A stretch of 64,000 nt of DNA from Todiramphus chloris collaris (Eukaryota; Chordata; Aves; Coraciiformes; Alcedinidae). The notes below the pieces were generated by a model. The model saw nothing but the letters and a program-made list of their open reading frames with translations. It searched no databases and was not told the DNA's origin. This document shows positions 38,822-51,672 of the stretch, one piece after another. The first letter of the stretch is position 1. Each line of letters starts with the position of its first letter. Both the position numbers and the translations under genes were made by a program. Where the stretch lies: positions 45,209,738 through 45,273,737 of the forward strand of contig JANVCC010000010.1 in assembly GCA_025345505.1 (NCBI GenBank). The letters are read 5' to 3'.

Positions 38822-40938
38822 GAAGAGATCTATCTTCAGGAAAAGCAAAAAATGTATTTACAAATTAATTGGTTCTTTAGGGGTGTTCTCACAACATCCT
38901 ACCTGCATGCCAGTTGATTTTTATAGGAAGCATTCTACATCTTAATATACTGCATCTACAGAGAAGAAATAAGCAAATAGTTATTTTCCTGAATTTTTGG
39001 ACTAATAGAAAGAATATGAAATATAATAGTCTAGTTATTTTATAAGAGGGTTTTGATTTCAATATTTTGATAACTTCACTGTTTGCATGATCTTAGCTTC
39101 ATACAAGCAGGTCATTAAAGTTTACTCTGCATTGTTTGTTCATGTTTCCAAGAAGTAATTTATTCTTGCTTTGAAGTCATCAATAGATATCCACAGTATA
39201 TTCATGGATGCATTATACAGTTCCCAGGCTTGCTTTCCCCTCATAAGCATGCTCGTAGGCTAATCCCTTGAATTTATTGTTAAGGCAACAACATAGGTAT
39301 TCTACATCTTAATATAGTCTAAAAACCTCACACAAATACTTCCTCTAATGATTTCAACCTGTTAATCCTCAAGATACTTCTTAAGAATACATCCTCATCA
39401 AATTTTTGCCTCTTATAACTTGCGCTTATGTTAGATGACTTTAGTGTTGTGTTCTTCATGTTTAAATACCAAAGACCATGATATTCCTTCAGCAGGTACT
39501 TCAGATAATTTCTGAGGATAACAAGTTTCTGATTTTTTCAGCAGCATGATACATGAATGAAATGAGAAGGAACTAACCCCACCATTAGGCTCCTTTCTTG
39601 TGTCTTCAAAATCCTGAAACTGTTAAATCACTTGCCTAAATTCATCTCTGAATCAGATCTAACTTTATTCTTTTTTTTTCTACAGGCTTTAATTTTATAT
39701 TTATTTGTTGTCATGATCCATTCAATATTATTATATTTTATATCCTGCTCAGAGCATGTCCTCTTTACCATTTGTCCTGCACACATATGCTTTTGTTAAG
39801 CATGCTAAGTTTGTGATAACTTTTTCTAGAAGTATAAAATTCAAATCAGTCTTCACTGTATTTAAGATATTTCGGCTAAGTAGTTACTCTATATAATAAA
39901 TACTTCAAATAAGGCAAATGAAATTGTTTGTGTTGTTGGGTTTGTTTTGGGGTTTTTTTTTTGCAATAGGTATTTCAGTCCTAGCCATCCCATTTTTTCT
40001 CTCAGGAATGTTAACATATTTCAATTCAGATTGTCAAAAGGGAAGTATATTTTCTTAGAGAATAAAAGGACATGACTCCAAGAATGCTGAGAATGAGTAA
40101 AATCCATCTTCCTGTCACTATGTAATGGATTATTTTTAACTACCTATAGTTTTTTCTAGTTCGTAATAGCCTGCAAAAACACACATCAAATGAATCACTG
40201 AATAAGGAGGAATGAAATGGAACAGATCTATTAAAAAAGGTATAGTGAAGTGTGTTAGCTGCTCCAGTGAACTGAAATGAATTTGGGCTAGTTTTACTAC
40301 AGTTTTATTGGAATGCTAAACACAAGGCTGCAGATAATTTACAAAAAATAACTGAATAACGCACCGAAAATATTTGCATATCTAGATTGACAGATCTCCA
40401 TCTTCAAAACACTCCTCATTATAATAAATAACAGTATCTTCACTTACTAAAATATCCAGATTGAGACATTACAGAAGTTATTAAAGCAATAAAATGGTTT
40501 GTATCAGCCTGTGAAATGCAAATATTTGAAGTTTCTATGTAACAAAAACTTCACAGTTAGATACAATTCTAAGAATACTCTCAAGCAATGTCAAAATTTG
40601 GAACAGTAAAAATGTTGCTTTGGTAGTACAATATATTAAAACTGTCTGTTCAATGGCTTTGTCAAGAAGTAGTAAACTTTGTCAAGGACAAAATTCAAAC
40701 TATATCTACTTAATATGAGAAATTTATAACACATAATTTAATGAAATCCAAAATACTTAAAATATTGCTAATGGAGAAAGAAAGATATTAAAGAAGACAA
40801 GTACCTGCACAACTAAACTACAGTTTTATTTCATACTCTTCAATGTGTAAGCAGAAATTCATCCTGAAGAAATCATCATAAAACCAGTAAACTAATTAAC
40901 CATCAAATTATAAAAAATTCAGAAAAAGAAAAATAATT

Positions 40939-40958
40939 AAAAAAAAAAAAAAAAAAAA
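40939..40958 (+). repeat. Poly-A run (20 A)
   Basis: An uninterrupted A tract within A-rich DNA, with no sign of a retrocopy upstream. Confidence 0.95.
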
Positions 40959-43287
40959 GCCAAATTTGGACATTAGTGACACCAAAGATATCTAAGCAAG
41001 ACATTTTGCACAGACTGAATCGGAGACAGAGTTGTGTGATATGGAACAGAACTAAGATATGCTACATGGAAACTGGTTATCTTTACTTTAAGCAAGCTTT
41101 TACAAAAGAGAAGAAAAAAACAAGTCTTGCATATTCACCCATCTTAGCTCTTACAAAAACCCTAAAGATACAATATTAAGATGGCACCTAAAATGCCAAA
41201 TATGTGGGCTTTTCTGTCAGTAACTGACAAAATGAAGCTATGATTTCCTATTGTTACAATATCAGTCATTAACTGCTAAAATCTTACTTAAACAGAGTCA
41301 CATAGAGAGCATGAGATGCAGCAGATGAAGGAAAACAGTATTTTATATCTTCTTAATTTTGCATGGTTTGTAAGTAATGGCCTCTGGGATTAATATTTTC
41401 GCACAGTTAATGACTACCTTGCTTTAGGGGCAAACTCCTCTGAATAGTCATTAACCGTCAAGAAATGCTGACCCCACAGGTCATTCTTATGAAGTGCTGT
41501 ATAATGCATATAATAGTTATGTAAATGTTGAGTATCACTACAATAAATATTTAAATGAGGTGCTTAGGAAAATCTTATGGCTTTTTCTTGAACAAATGCT
41601 TTGGCTGGTTGTGGAAGGTGTGAAGAAGGAGGGTCTATGAACCCCTCCACACAAGGGCAACTGAGCCTAAGTGCTTTTATTCTTTGATGTAAACAGATCT
41701 GGGATTAAGGTTTAGCATTAGCAAAGATGAGGCACACTGAGACTGCAGAAGAGACTCTAGTTTGGAGCTGTGCCCTTTCTGTTATTTAGCTGAAGTAGGA
41801 GGAATTATGCGTTGCGTTGCAAAATAACTAGAATCCCCTGCCAAATGTTCTTACTGTGTCACAGAGGAACATCACCAGAACCAGACCATCTATTTTGCTC
41901 ACTCTACTTGGATCTGTATAGGTAGTTCAGGCACCTCCCTTTTAGAGCACAACCATTATTGTCTCTAGTGAAAGCTATATGTCTCCAAAGACTGTTTCTG
42001 AATTTTAAGCACTGAGCCTCCTCAAGTTTGTCAGTCAGACATATTAATGGAGGAGGAAGCTTTCCCTTCTGTATTTGGACACCTGATAAAAGGTTGCTAT
42101 CAAGCACATCTGCTCTGAGTTCATAACACTGGGTTTTCTACTGTGCATAGATATTTAAGTGGGCAGCTATCACTCTTTAAAATGCTGGTGGCCACAGTGT
42201 CCACAGAACACATCTAGGAAGTGAGTATTCAGGGATTATTTCCTTCCTAAATCTGAGACTTATTCAGTTTACCTCACCCAATTCCCAAGTAAGTGTGTCT
42301 AAATTATAACACAGATAGAGCTAGAAGCACTGTCTATAATTCTTGTGGAATTAGGACTGATATATAGGCAAGAAAAGAAGGAAAAAGTAGCCAATGTCTA
42401 GCCAACCCTTCAGCTTTCTAGGTGAAGCATTAAGCATAACAAAGAAAGATTTGGTTTTATGCTCTCCACCCCAAGTTCTACTTTGTTTTTTTTGTGTTGT
42501 CTGAATAAAAAGTAAATGCTTGGAAAATTGTTCCTGTAATAAATACTGCACTATCTACACACTACTTCTTTGAACAAAAACTCTGGGCCTCACTAAGTTT
42601 TTGAGTGTCTCCTCACAATACACTGAAATGTAATGGAGATTGAAAAAAAGTCATACTATTAGGTTTGAACAGTGGCACACTTCTGTACAACATTGTACAC
42701 TGCTAACACCACAGTTTGGTCACTTTGTAGGATGTTTGGTTCTAACTGGAGATCAATTGAATACCCATCCTTCCAAGTTTAGGGTGGAAATTTCCACATC
42801 ACTCAATTTCTTGGATATCAACATTGCAAACCCATTTTATGAATCAAAATGAGTGATTTGTATCCATCATGCAATCCCTTGCTCTGCCTCCAGATGGCTG
42901 TTTATGGTGTCCTGAATATACTGTACTAATTATGACTTTTTCATAAAAGCTGTAGTCCTACCACTGTAGCTAAAACAGACTCTTGTGACATGTAACTATT
43001 ATAAATATACTAATGAGTATGTAATTAATATTAACTTTCCTGGAACCTGAATATAATCCTACTAAAATACTACACTTAACAATTATAGATATGTGTTCTG
43101 CAAAACCATGACAGCATAGTATAGCCAGACAAAATTTTATTTATGTATGTGAACATTGTATGCATGAAAGGTGTATACAGAGTTGCATAGTTGCAAGTAG
43201 GATCCAAATAACAAATGGTTTCCAGAGGACAAAATAAGCATAAATAGCTGCAAATTTACAGGGTGCTTTCCCAAATGCACAAGTATG

Positions 43288-43350
43288 AAAACAAAAAAAA
43301 AACCCAACCCAAAAAAACCAAACAAACAAAACCAAAACCAACCAAACAAT
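43288..43350 (+). repeat. A/C-rich low-complexity patch
   Basis: The plus strand consists almost only of A and C (CAAA, CCAAA and similar units). The Phe/Trp/Gly-rich minus-strand frames at 43137-43428 are artefacts of it. Confidence 0.85.
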
Positions 43351-46300
43351 AGAGTACTGCAAGCAAGACTCCCCTAGCTTTTTTAAGAGGAGGCGGGCAC
43401 AGGGATAGGAAACAGCATAACAAGTCAAGCATAAATGAGGAAATGAGGAAAATTAGTGAAGAAATACGGACAAGCCCACTGCTGTTATGACTTCTCTTGT
43501 TATACTGATAAGCCCAACAGCGACATTAGACATCACTGCTAACTGTACAGTTTCAGGTCCATTGTATTGTATACTCACAGCTAAGTTAGAATATAAATGC
43601 TATAGGCTAACAGCTTTGTGTATAGAGTAATGCTGATTCACTGAACTGGCTGAATGTATAAAAAGGATCTATTGTTTACAAATAGTGTGTCATTAGGGAA
43701 TGAACTCAGCTTTATAGTTTAAAACTGATCTTGTTTGTCAGTCTTCTAAATAGCCCAATAACAGTGATCTCTAATTTCTTAACAGATACATATATATGTT
43801 GCTGCACTGCAAACACTTCTATAAGAAATACTTAGTATCAAAGTAGAATAGCAAGATTTTGAGAAATTTATTAGAGGGTAGCCATCACAAAGGATGTTGC
43901 ACTTACAAAAGATGGTCATTACCAGAAAGGAACTCAGAGTTGACAAGTATAATTAAAATATTTGTTTTGAAATGCCTCTAAGAATGTTTCTGATATGACA
44001 AGCGAATCCTATTAGGCATTAGACTTTCATAAAAGATAGAGAAAACGGAGTCATTTTTAATTGCCAGGAAGATGGATTTTTGTTGGTTTTTTATTTATCT
44101 TCTAAAGACATTTAATTTTGTGTCATGTTTTTTTAGACAAAAAAATGTCTGTATAGTCCATTCTTTGAGCTATATCAGGTAGCTAGAACTATCTCTGCTC
44201 AAGACTAATGTCTATGATATATTTGACTGTTCTGCACTAGAGTATACAGACTACAGACTGAACTGTCTGGAAATAAAATGAAAAAGAGTTAATCAACCAA
44301 TATATTCAATATCTAATCCAGACGTACATTTTCACAGTAGGTACATATACACAGGCATTCAAGACTAAAGACATTTTACACTTTTAAACATTCTTTTTTG
44401 TGTTTGGTAGAGCTATGTAGGGCAGAACATACGCAAGCCCTCTCAGATCTGACTCAGTCACAGAACAGTTGTGCTGCCACATACTTCAAGGATTCTGTGA
44501 AAACCAGAAAAAGAGTAGAAATTCTTCTGTATGGATATATAGACCTGAAAGACCTACAGGTACTGAAGAATGTTTTCTGTATTCAAGTGACAGACACATT
44601 ACAAGCAGTAACTGCATAGTGTTAATGATTTGCTGAATGTAGATCTCAAAAACCTTCATATAAAAAGTAAAAAAGCCAAAAAAAAAACACAACAGAGGAC
44701 AAGTTTATCAAAATGTGTATTACCTCTGAATGCCTTTATGCAGTGTAGTCAAAAATTTGTATAGCTTTGTTCCCTTTAACTGTGGTTAGAATTTCAAGGG
44801 ACAGTAAACAGATAACATAAAAAGTTGTTTCACACCTAATACCCTGAGACAGGCAAGTTCTACGGTCTCATCACAAGTGTTAAAATGGTTCAAGAGCCTT
44901 CACATAGAGAAATTTATGCTATATGTATTAAATATCACAACCATGATTTGTGACACTTCCAAACCAATTCTAAATCAAAAAGTGCTCCTTGCATTGTGGT
45001 TGCAGCGTGCAGGCACATAAATGTATCTTAGGGACTACATTATGCTTTTTGTTCTCTTGTTTTAAATGGAATTTGGAAACCTTCATAACCGTCTAACATC
45101 CTTTCTTGCCAGAAATTACTTAAGGCAAAAAACACTTTCTTAGATGGGTACAACAGTGTATACATTGGTAGTGGCTCAAAGTAAGGCTTAACAACTATCC
45201 TGAGTGTCAGGATCATCCAGGAGATGAGGTTTTTTTACAGATGGTTATGAAGGTTGATGATGAGTTCTATATGTCTGCTCTCTGACAGATCGGACAGATA
45301 CAGACTCTGATAGATATATGTAGCCACATAGTGTACCTGAAAGTCTTGCTGCTATTACACAGTACCCACCATAAGCTGTGGAATACTGTCACTCTGAGCC
45401 TTTCTGGGGACTAATGATTTTCATCCATCAGGCCCTCAGTGTGGGTATTCCATGGAAAAAATTAATTAGTCTGAGTATAGATCACTAGAAGGAAATTGAA
45501 AGAAAGGCTGGTAAGAAATGTAGCACTCAAAGGGAATTCAGATTTTTGAACTGAAAGGATGTCTTTCTAGAGACAATACCATCTGAAGTCATGACTACAA
45601 ATTTCAGAGCATGACCTCAGGCAGCATGAAACTGTACATTTCCAGATACCCCATCAGAGCTCAGTAGGATTTTATTGAAGTGGTAGGATGAGTCTCCAGA
45701 CAAGGAATCAAGAAAATGCCATGAATATGTATGAGTACTCCCCACCCCAGTACAGGATGTTACATTAGATATACAGACATTCTTTGTACAAAGAATGACT
45801 GAATCATTCCACACAATGGATTTTCAGGCCTCTAGTAATTTGTTTTTGCACAACTTGAATAGCATTTTAAAAGTTGTTCTTAATAAACTTGTTTGCTTCA
45901 CAACATTATTTTTTTATATATATTTAGGGAATTCTATTGTGTCTGTTAAAGTAATGATTGTCACATATACAGTTGTCTGTCTCTGTTAGGCTTTTTTATT
46001 TATGCTGCTAATGTAAATTATTAGCTGTTTTCAGCTTAATTTTATAAGACTGTATGAAATACACTTTTAGAGTATTAGCATAAAATAATTTTCAAAGGTG
46101 ACTCTAGTCTGATGCTGTTTTTTAAATTAAGAATAAAACATGAAAAAGGAGTTAGTTAATAGCATGTTCTTTTCTGTAAATAAAAGCAGGGATTTCTGAA
46201 CAGAAACATATATGGCAGAGTACAGAAAATAAGGTATTTCTATTATGAAGAAATTATGTATGCTGTGCACATACTCACTTCTGCCCAAAGCCATCAGATG

Positions 46301-47279
46301 AGACGCTGAGTTAAAACTGACCTACTTAGCTATAGCCCAAAAATCCATAAGAATATAACTTTCTTTTTCCAAAGTAAAACTCCTTGAGGTAAAGATGATA
46401 TTGGTTCTTCCACATGCACTCTTCAGTTGCTCTTTAATATTTTTATCTTCCTGCAGAAGTTACCATCACTTTTTCAATATTTTACCTCATCAACTTTCTT
46501 TTCATTTTTCTTGGGAAAATGTTTTTTATTTAGGTAAATCAATATCCACCTGCCAATAGGAAAATGTTAATCAAGAGACCTTAGGGATACTTTAAATCCA
46601 CAAAAATAAACAAAAAGCTGTACTGTAGAACTGTACAAATAAGAAAAAACTATTTTATCCCCTAGTCCTGTTTACAGGATATTAAACCTCTGTCAGGACA
46701 ACTAGAAGGATTGGTTTCATTGTTCTTTGTGCCCCTGAGAACATAATAAAAGATGGCATTTTAGGGGAGAACGCATGAAATTTTGTGTTAGGTGAAATTG
46801 CACTTTAAGAAAGGATGAAAAATTTGGTATATTGGGAGAAAAAAAATTATTGTTTTCAGAAACAGTAGCAACTTCAGTGAACAAAATAAATAAACTCAAT
46901 TACTAGCTGTTCAATGCTCTTTTATTCATTCTCTGAAAAAGCCATTTCAGGTTTGATATGGATTGTTCAATTTTTGAAAGAAATATTTTGTTACAGAACC
47001 TTCTAAACAGAGTAATGTTTTTTTAGTAGATAGCAATAACATTTTTCCAATGTCAACAATATTTAAACATGAAAAATAATTATACTTTTCATGAGGCATT
47101 GTTTACATTAGGCAGAATTTTCTTACAATTGAATCATCATGAAGTCACCCTCACTATCAAGTAATTGAGACAATTTTAAACATAAACAGTACCAATGATG
47201 AACTTCACAGTCCTCTGCATTTTTCTCACAGACATATATCACAGTGCAACATCCTTGTAACATTAAACAAATTATATGG

Positions 47280-48645
47280 AATCATAGACTAGAATCATAG
47301 ATTGGTTTGGGTTGGAAGGGACTTTCAAAGATCATTTACTTCCAATCCCCCTGCAATGGGCAAGGACATATTCTGATAGAACAGGTTTCTCAATGCCCCA
47401 TCCAACCCGGCCTTGAAAACTTCCAGCGAGTAGGTACCCACAGATTCTCTGGGCAGTCTGTTCCAGTGCATCACCACCCTCACAGTAAAGAATTTATTCC
47501 TAATTTCTAATCTAAATCCACCCTCTTCCAGTTTAAAATGTTGTGTATTGTCCTGTCACTACACTCCCTGATAAAGGATACCATTTCTTTCCTGTAGGTC
47601 CCCTTTAAGTATCAAAGGCCACTACAAAGTCTCCCCAGAGCTTTCTCTTCTCCATGCTGAACAACCCCAACTCTCCCACCAGTCTTCACAGAGGAGGTGC
47701 TCCAGTCCCCTGGTCATCTTGTGGCCCTCCTCTGGACCCACTTAAGCAGGTGTATATCTTTCTTACACTGGGGGCCACAAAGCTGAACACAGTACTTCAG
47801 GTGGGGTATCACAAGAGCAGAGCAGATGAGGAGAATCATAGAATCATAGAATTGTCAGGGTTGGAAGGGACCTTAAAGATCATCTAGTTCCAACCCCCCT
47901 GCCAATGGCAGGGACATCTCCCAATAGAGTAGGTTGCTCAGAGCCCCATCCACCCTGGTCTTAAAAACTTCCAAGGATGGGGCTTCCACAACCTCTCTGG
48001 TCAACCTGTTCCAGTGTTTTACCACCCTCATGGAGAATCACCTCCCTCTTTTTACAGACCATGCTTCTCTTGATGCAGCCCAAGATGTGATTGACTTTCT
48101 AGTTTGTGAGTGCACATTGCTGGCTCATATTCAGTTTTTCATCCACCAATACCCTCAAGTCCTTCCCCTCAGGGATGCTCTCAATGCTCTCAGTTGTCCA
48201 GCCTGTACTTGGGCTTGGCATTGTCCTGACCCATGTGCAGGACCTTGCATTTGGCCTTGTTGAACTTCATAAGGTTTGCATGGGTTCATCTCTCAAGCAT
48301 GTCAAGGTCCCTCTGAATGGCATCCTGTCTCTCCAGGGTATCAACTGCATCACACAGTTTTGTGGTTTTTGCAGACTTGCGGAGGATGCACTCAATCCAT
48401 GTCATCAACAAAAATATTAAGCAGCACTAGTTCCAATACCAGCCCCCGAGGAACGCTGCTCATCACTGTCTCCTCTTGAACACTGAGCCATTGACCGCAA
48501 CCCTTTTAGTGCAACCATCCAGCAAATACCTTGTCCAATGAGTGATCTGTCCATCAAGTCCATGTCTCTCCAATTTAGAGACAAGCGTGTCATGAGAGAC
48601 AGTACCAAATGCTTTGTACAAGTCCAGGTAGGTAATGCAAACTGC
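47280..48645 (-). mobile_element. CR1 LINE (outer copy), interrupted by a second CR1
   Basis: Starts with a reverse CR1 3' end (ATCATAGACTAGAATCATAG) and runs back through the 3' UTR and ORF2 tail to 47829. It resumes at 48032 with the very next ORF2 sequence (CACCTCCCTCTTTTTACAGA) and continues to the reverse transcriptase palm near 48645. The 200 bp between are a separate CR1 copy (47831-48031). Frames are broken and motif A lacks its aspartate, so the outer copy is dead. Confidence 0.9.
47831..48031 (-). mobile_element. Nested CR1 3' fragment inside the outer CR1
   Basis: About 200 bp of CR1 3' end (AGAATTGTCAGGGTTGGAAG onward), roughly 92% identical by eye to the end of the copy at 53859. 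It splits the outer copy without loss of outer sequence. GGAGAATCA occurs on both sides (47830-47838 and 48032-48040), acting as a 9-bp duplication. On the element strand this site reads TGATTCTCC, and TGATTCT is the element's own terminal repeat unit. Confidence 0.85.
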
Positions 48646-48657
48646 ATCATATATCAA
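48463..48657 (-). pseudogene. CR1 reverse transcriptase palm remnant, motif A mutated
   Basis: A 64-codon minus-strand fragment: YLDLYKAFGTVSHDTLVSKL, then ERHGLDGQITHW, then KRVAVNGSV. This is the reverse transcriptase motif A region of CR1 ORF2. The catalytic aspartate expected in KAFDTVSH is glycine here (GGT on the coding strand, plus-strand positions 48604-48606), a single-base change from GAT. The fragment lies at the truncated 5' end of the outer CR1. Confidence 0.85.
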
Positions 48658-51300
48658 TGAATATATTTCACATATATCAATGCAAAAATCATCAATTTTT
48701 ATATAGTAGAAATTAATATTTTGCTCACAGTTTTCCTTTTCCAGACAGTCTAGGTATAATTCACATACTTGGTTTGTATATCAATTGTTGTGTTCTTGTT
48801 TTATTTATCCAATTTTATAAATCAACTAAACATTACATTGTTTGCAATAACCTCATCTGAGCTTGTATCTTAATTCTTATGTAAGTAGAAAATATTGCAT
48901 AAGTGAGAATTAAATCCTCCACCAAGTTGTTTTCAAATTACTGAAGATAATACCTGTTCTCTTACAATTTTTGAATTGGAATATTATAGTCATTTTAGCA
49001 TAAATCTAACAGGAAATTGACATTTTAACAAGTACTGATTCAAAAAAGACTATTTACCTCATTCTCAGGTAATTTCTAGTGATAAAACATTCAGAGGGAA
49101 GGAGTTTTTTATTGAACCAAGAGCCTAGCCAGTCTGTCTAAAACTACTGCATGAATTGTTTCTTTGGGTAAATGCTGCAACCTGATATGTACTGTACAGT
49201 TCAGACTTTCCTTGTTCACATGAGAACACCCTGGTTTTCTAGCTGTAGGAATAACACACACCAGAATCTAGTCATCTTTCTAATAAAATCAATAGCATTA
49301 TTTACATTAATTGCAACCATGAAGAACTGGCCAGAGTACATCTCTTAATTTTCTTTGTTGTACTGTTAGACATTACCCAGTAGAGCTGTAATCTGTGCTC
49401 AATGTCAGCACCATTACATTTGACAACAACGTATAACACATTCTATTACGTGAACAGTTAGAAATGCTGTGAACAAAGATCTGTTAATGAGTCTTACTGC
49501 AAGAATTTTTGTAACATGTTTTAATTCAATGAGCACATACTGAATTTCAAATTCTGCATTAATTTACATTTCCTGAATTGATTTACAACAATGCAAACTA
49601 ATCCCCTTCTATAAAGTGATTATTAAATTTTCTCCTTTATCTTTAAAAAAAAAAAACAAAACCAAAACCTTTTCACTTTTCACTCAAGTCTAAATCAGAC
49701 AGTGATACTTAATGGTAAAGATGGAAAGACTTCACTTTGTCTTCTAAAGGTCAATAAACAGTCTCTGGAAAGATAAGAAGAAAAATACACAGAACTAAAA
49801 GTCTTCCATTTTAAAATATCATGTATCTAGAAAAAGCTCTTCTGCTTGAAATAGAAGGCTTTTTCAAACATTTATTCCTGAAGCTATCATACAATCTCTC
49901 TTGTTTTCCCATCACCTTATCACCCCTCTTCTGTTATAAACATGAAACCAAATTAATTGTGTATTCATCTTTTCTTTCCAATGTAAAAATATTAGTCTTA
50001 TAATTTTATTGATATTACAATACAATTTCAGCTCTGTTGTGTTTAAGGATCTATCTGAACTTCCACTACAATACCTTGATATATAATACAACGTTACAGG
50101 TATGTCTTACCATAATTAACTGAGGAGAAGACATTTAAGTAAGTTTAAAGTGATTCAGATCTTTTCATATATTTATGCTTAGTTATTGTCTAAATGTAAT
50201 GGGCAACTTAAATACTGGAAAGGTGTCTTCTAGAATTTTAAAATAAAGTGTATAATGAAGGAAAGCATATCAATTAAAGTGGCTGCAACACATATCATTT
50301 AATAATACAGTTGCATATGTTATATTATTTTCCTCTGTAAAACTGAAAACTTTCATCATTGGAGGTATAGTGATTTATAAAAGTTTAATTAGGGGACTTT
50401 TAATCTACTAAACATTTGAATGATGTGAAGTTGTTAAATGACATTAAAAACTATTCTGTGTTTGAGAATGCAAGTCACATCTTCGCAACAGACTTCATAA
50501 ATACATAGATCTATCTCTCTATCAAGGTTAATACATTCATATTCTTACGGCCTGTCTTTGTGTTATTCTGTCTTCTTAACCTTGATATACATCATTAGAC
50601 AGGGAAGGCAGTAGTGTGACTTTGTGACTAGGATTGCCCTACAGAGCCTTACATGTAAAGAAGCTTAGGTAGAAGCCAAGTGTCCTAACTGCTACATATC
50701 TTCTGCGCCGTAATCTTCCTATTTTAATCCCCAGTCAGATAACCCAGTATACATGATTTGATGAGTTTATAAACAATTATTTTCTTCTTTTAAATTTAGA
50801 TCATAATCCCTCCAAGAACACATTAATTTCTATTTATTTGAATAGTATATATCACCTTTAGAATAAATTCTGCATCTTTAAGCACACAGGCACACAAAAT
50901 AATACCAGTAATGCCAAGACAGTCTATCACTTCAGTGCTCCCAGATTTAGTTTGGATACAAACCAGGAAGTACACATGTAATATAAATATTTCTTTGTGT
51001 CTCCAAAATACAAATCAGTTTCCGTTTTGGAAGAATGCTTAGGGTAGAAATTCTTCACATATACATAAATTTGCTAATGTATTCCTCATGGCAACTAAAA
51101 GAATTAATCTTATATTGCAGAAACAGTAGGAGATACAACTTTTCTGTCTTTTCAGCAAATTGAAACTTTCTGTATTCAGATTTGTGTAACTATGTCACAG
51201 TCTCTGTTAAGTCAGGATCAGAAATAAAAATTCACATAATGATGGACCCCTGTTTTTAGGAAGAGAGATAATCAAGAAAAAAAAGCATTAATAAAAAACA

Positions 51301-51508
51301 AATAATAATAATAATAATAAAGCCACACACACACCCCACCAAAAAAAAACCAAAAAACAACCAAAAAAAAACCCAAGCAAACCAAAAAAACCCAGAGTTA
51401 ACTTAGGGAGAAAGCACTGAGAATAAAATCCAAATATCAAATACAGCTTCTCTTTTTTTTCTTCCCCCCCCCCCCCCCCCTTTTTTTTGTTTGTTTTTTT
51501 TTTTTTTA
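51301..51508. repeat. Low-complexity zone: (AAT)n, CA/A-C rich, T8-C17-T runs
   Basis: An AAT microsatellite (51301-51320) is followed by CA-rich and A/C-rich sequence, then T8, a run of 17 C (51464-51480), T8 and a long T-run to 51508. The G17 on the opposite strand could form quadruplex structures. Such sequence often stops assembly, and a gap begins 65 bases later. Confidence 0.95.
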
Positions 51509-51572
51509 TAAAATACACTTTCACCTCCCTTTTTCATATACTAAACTAACAAAACCACCTCACAATACCAAT

Positions 51573-51672
51573 NNNNNNNNNNNNNNNNNNNNNNNNNNNN
51601 NNNNNNNNNNNNNNNNNNNNNNNNNNNNNNNNNNNNNNNNNNNNNNNNNNNNNNNNNNNNNNNNNNNNNNNN
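51573..51672. other. Assembly gap (100 N)
   Basis: Exactly 100 N, a conventional placeholder, so the true size is unknown. The sequence before it (CCTCCCTTTTTCATATACTA, near 51525) resembles the sequence after it (CCTTCCTTTTTCATGAAATA, near 51675). This may reflect a local duplication or overlap that the assembler did not merge. Any frame spanning the N run is meaningless. Confidence 0.99.

Larger units (their letters stand above)
35835..47279. other. Repeat-poor unique sequence (11.4 kb)
   Basis: I find no transposon or gene in this stretch beyond simple repeats: the (TTTC)n tract, a run of 20 A at 40939-40958, and an A/C-rich patch at 43288-43350. Short frames are scattered and motif-free. 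Confidence 0.6.

Noticed and set aside
47280..48645. Two side-by-side CR1 copies rather than a nested pair
   Set aside because: Outer ORF2 sequence resumes exactly where it stopped after the 200-bp insert, with GGAGAATCA on both sides, so nesting explains it better.
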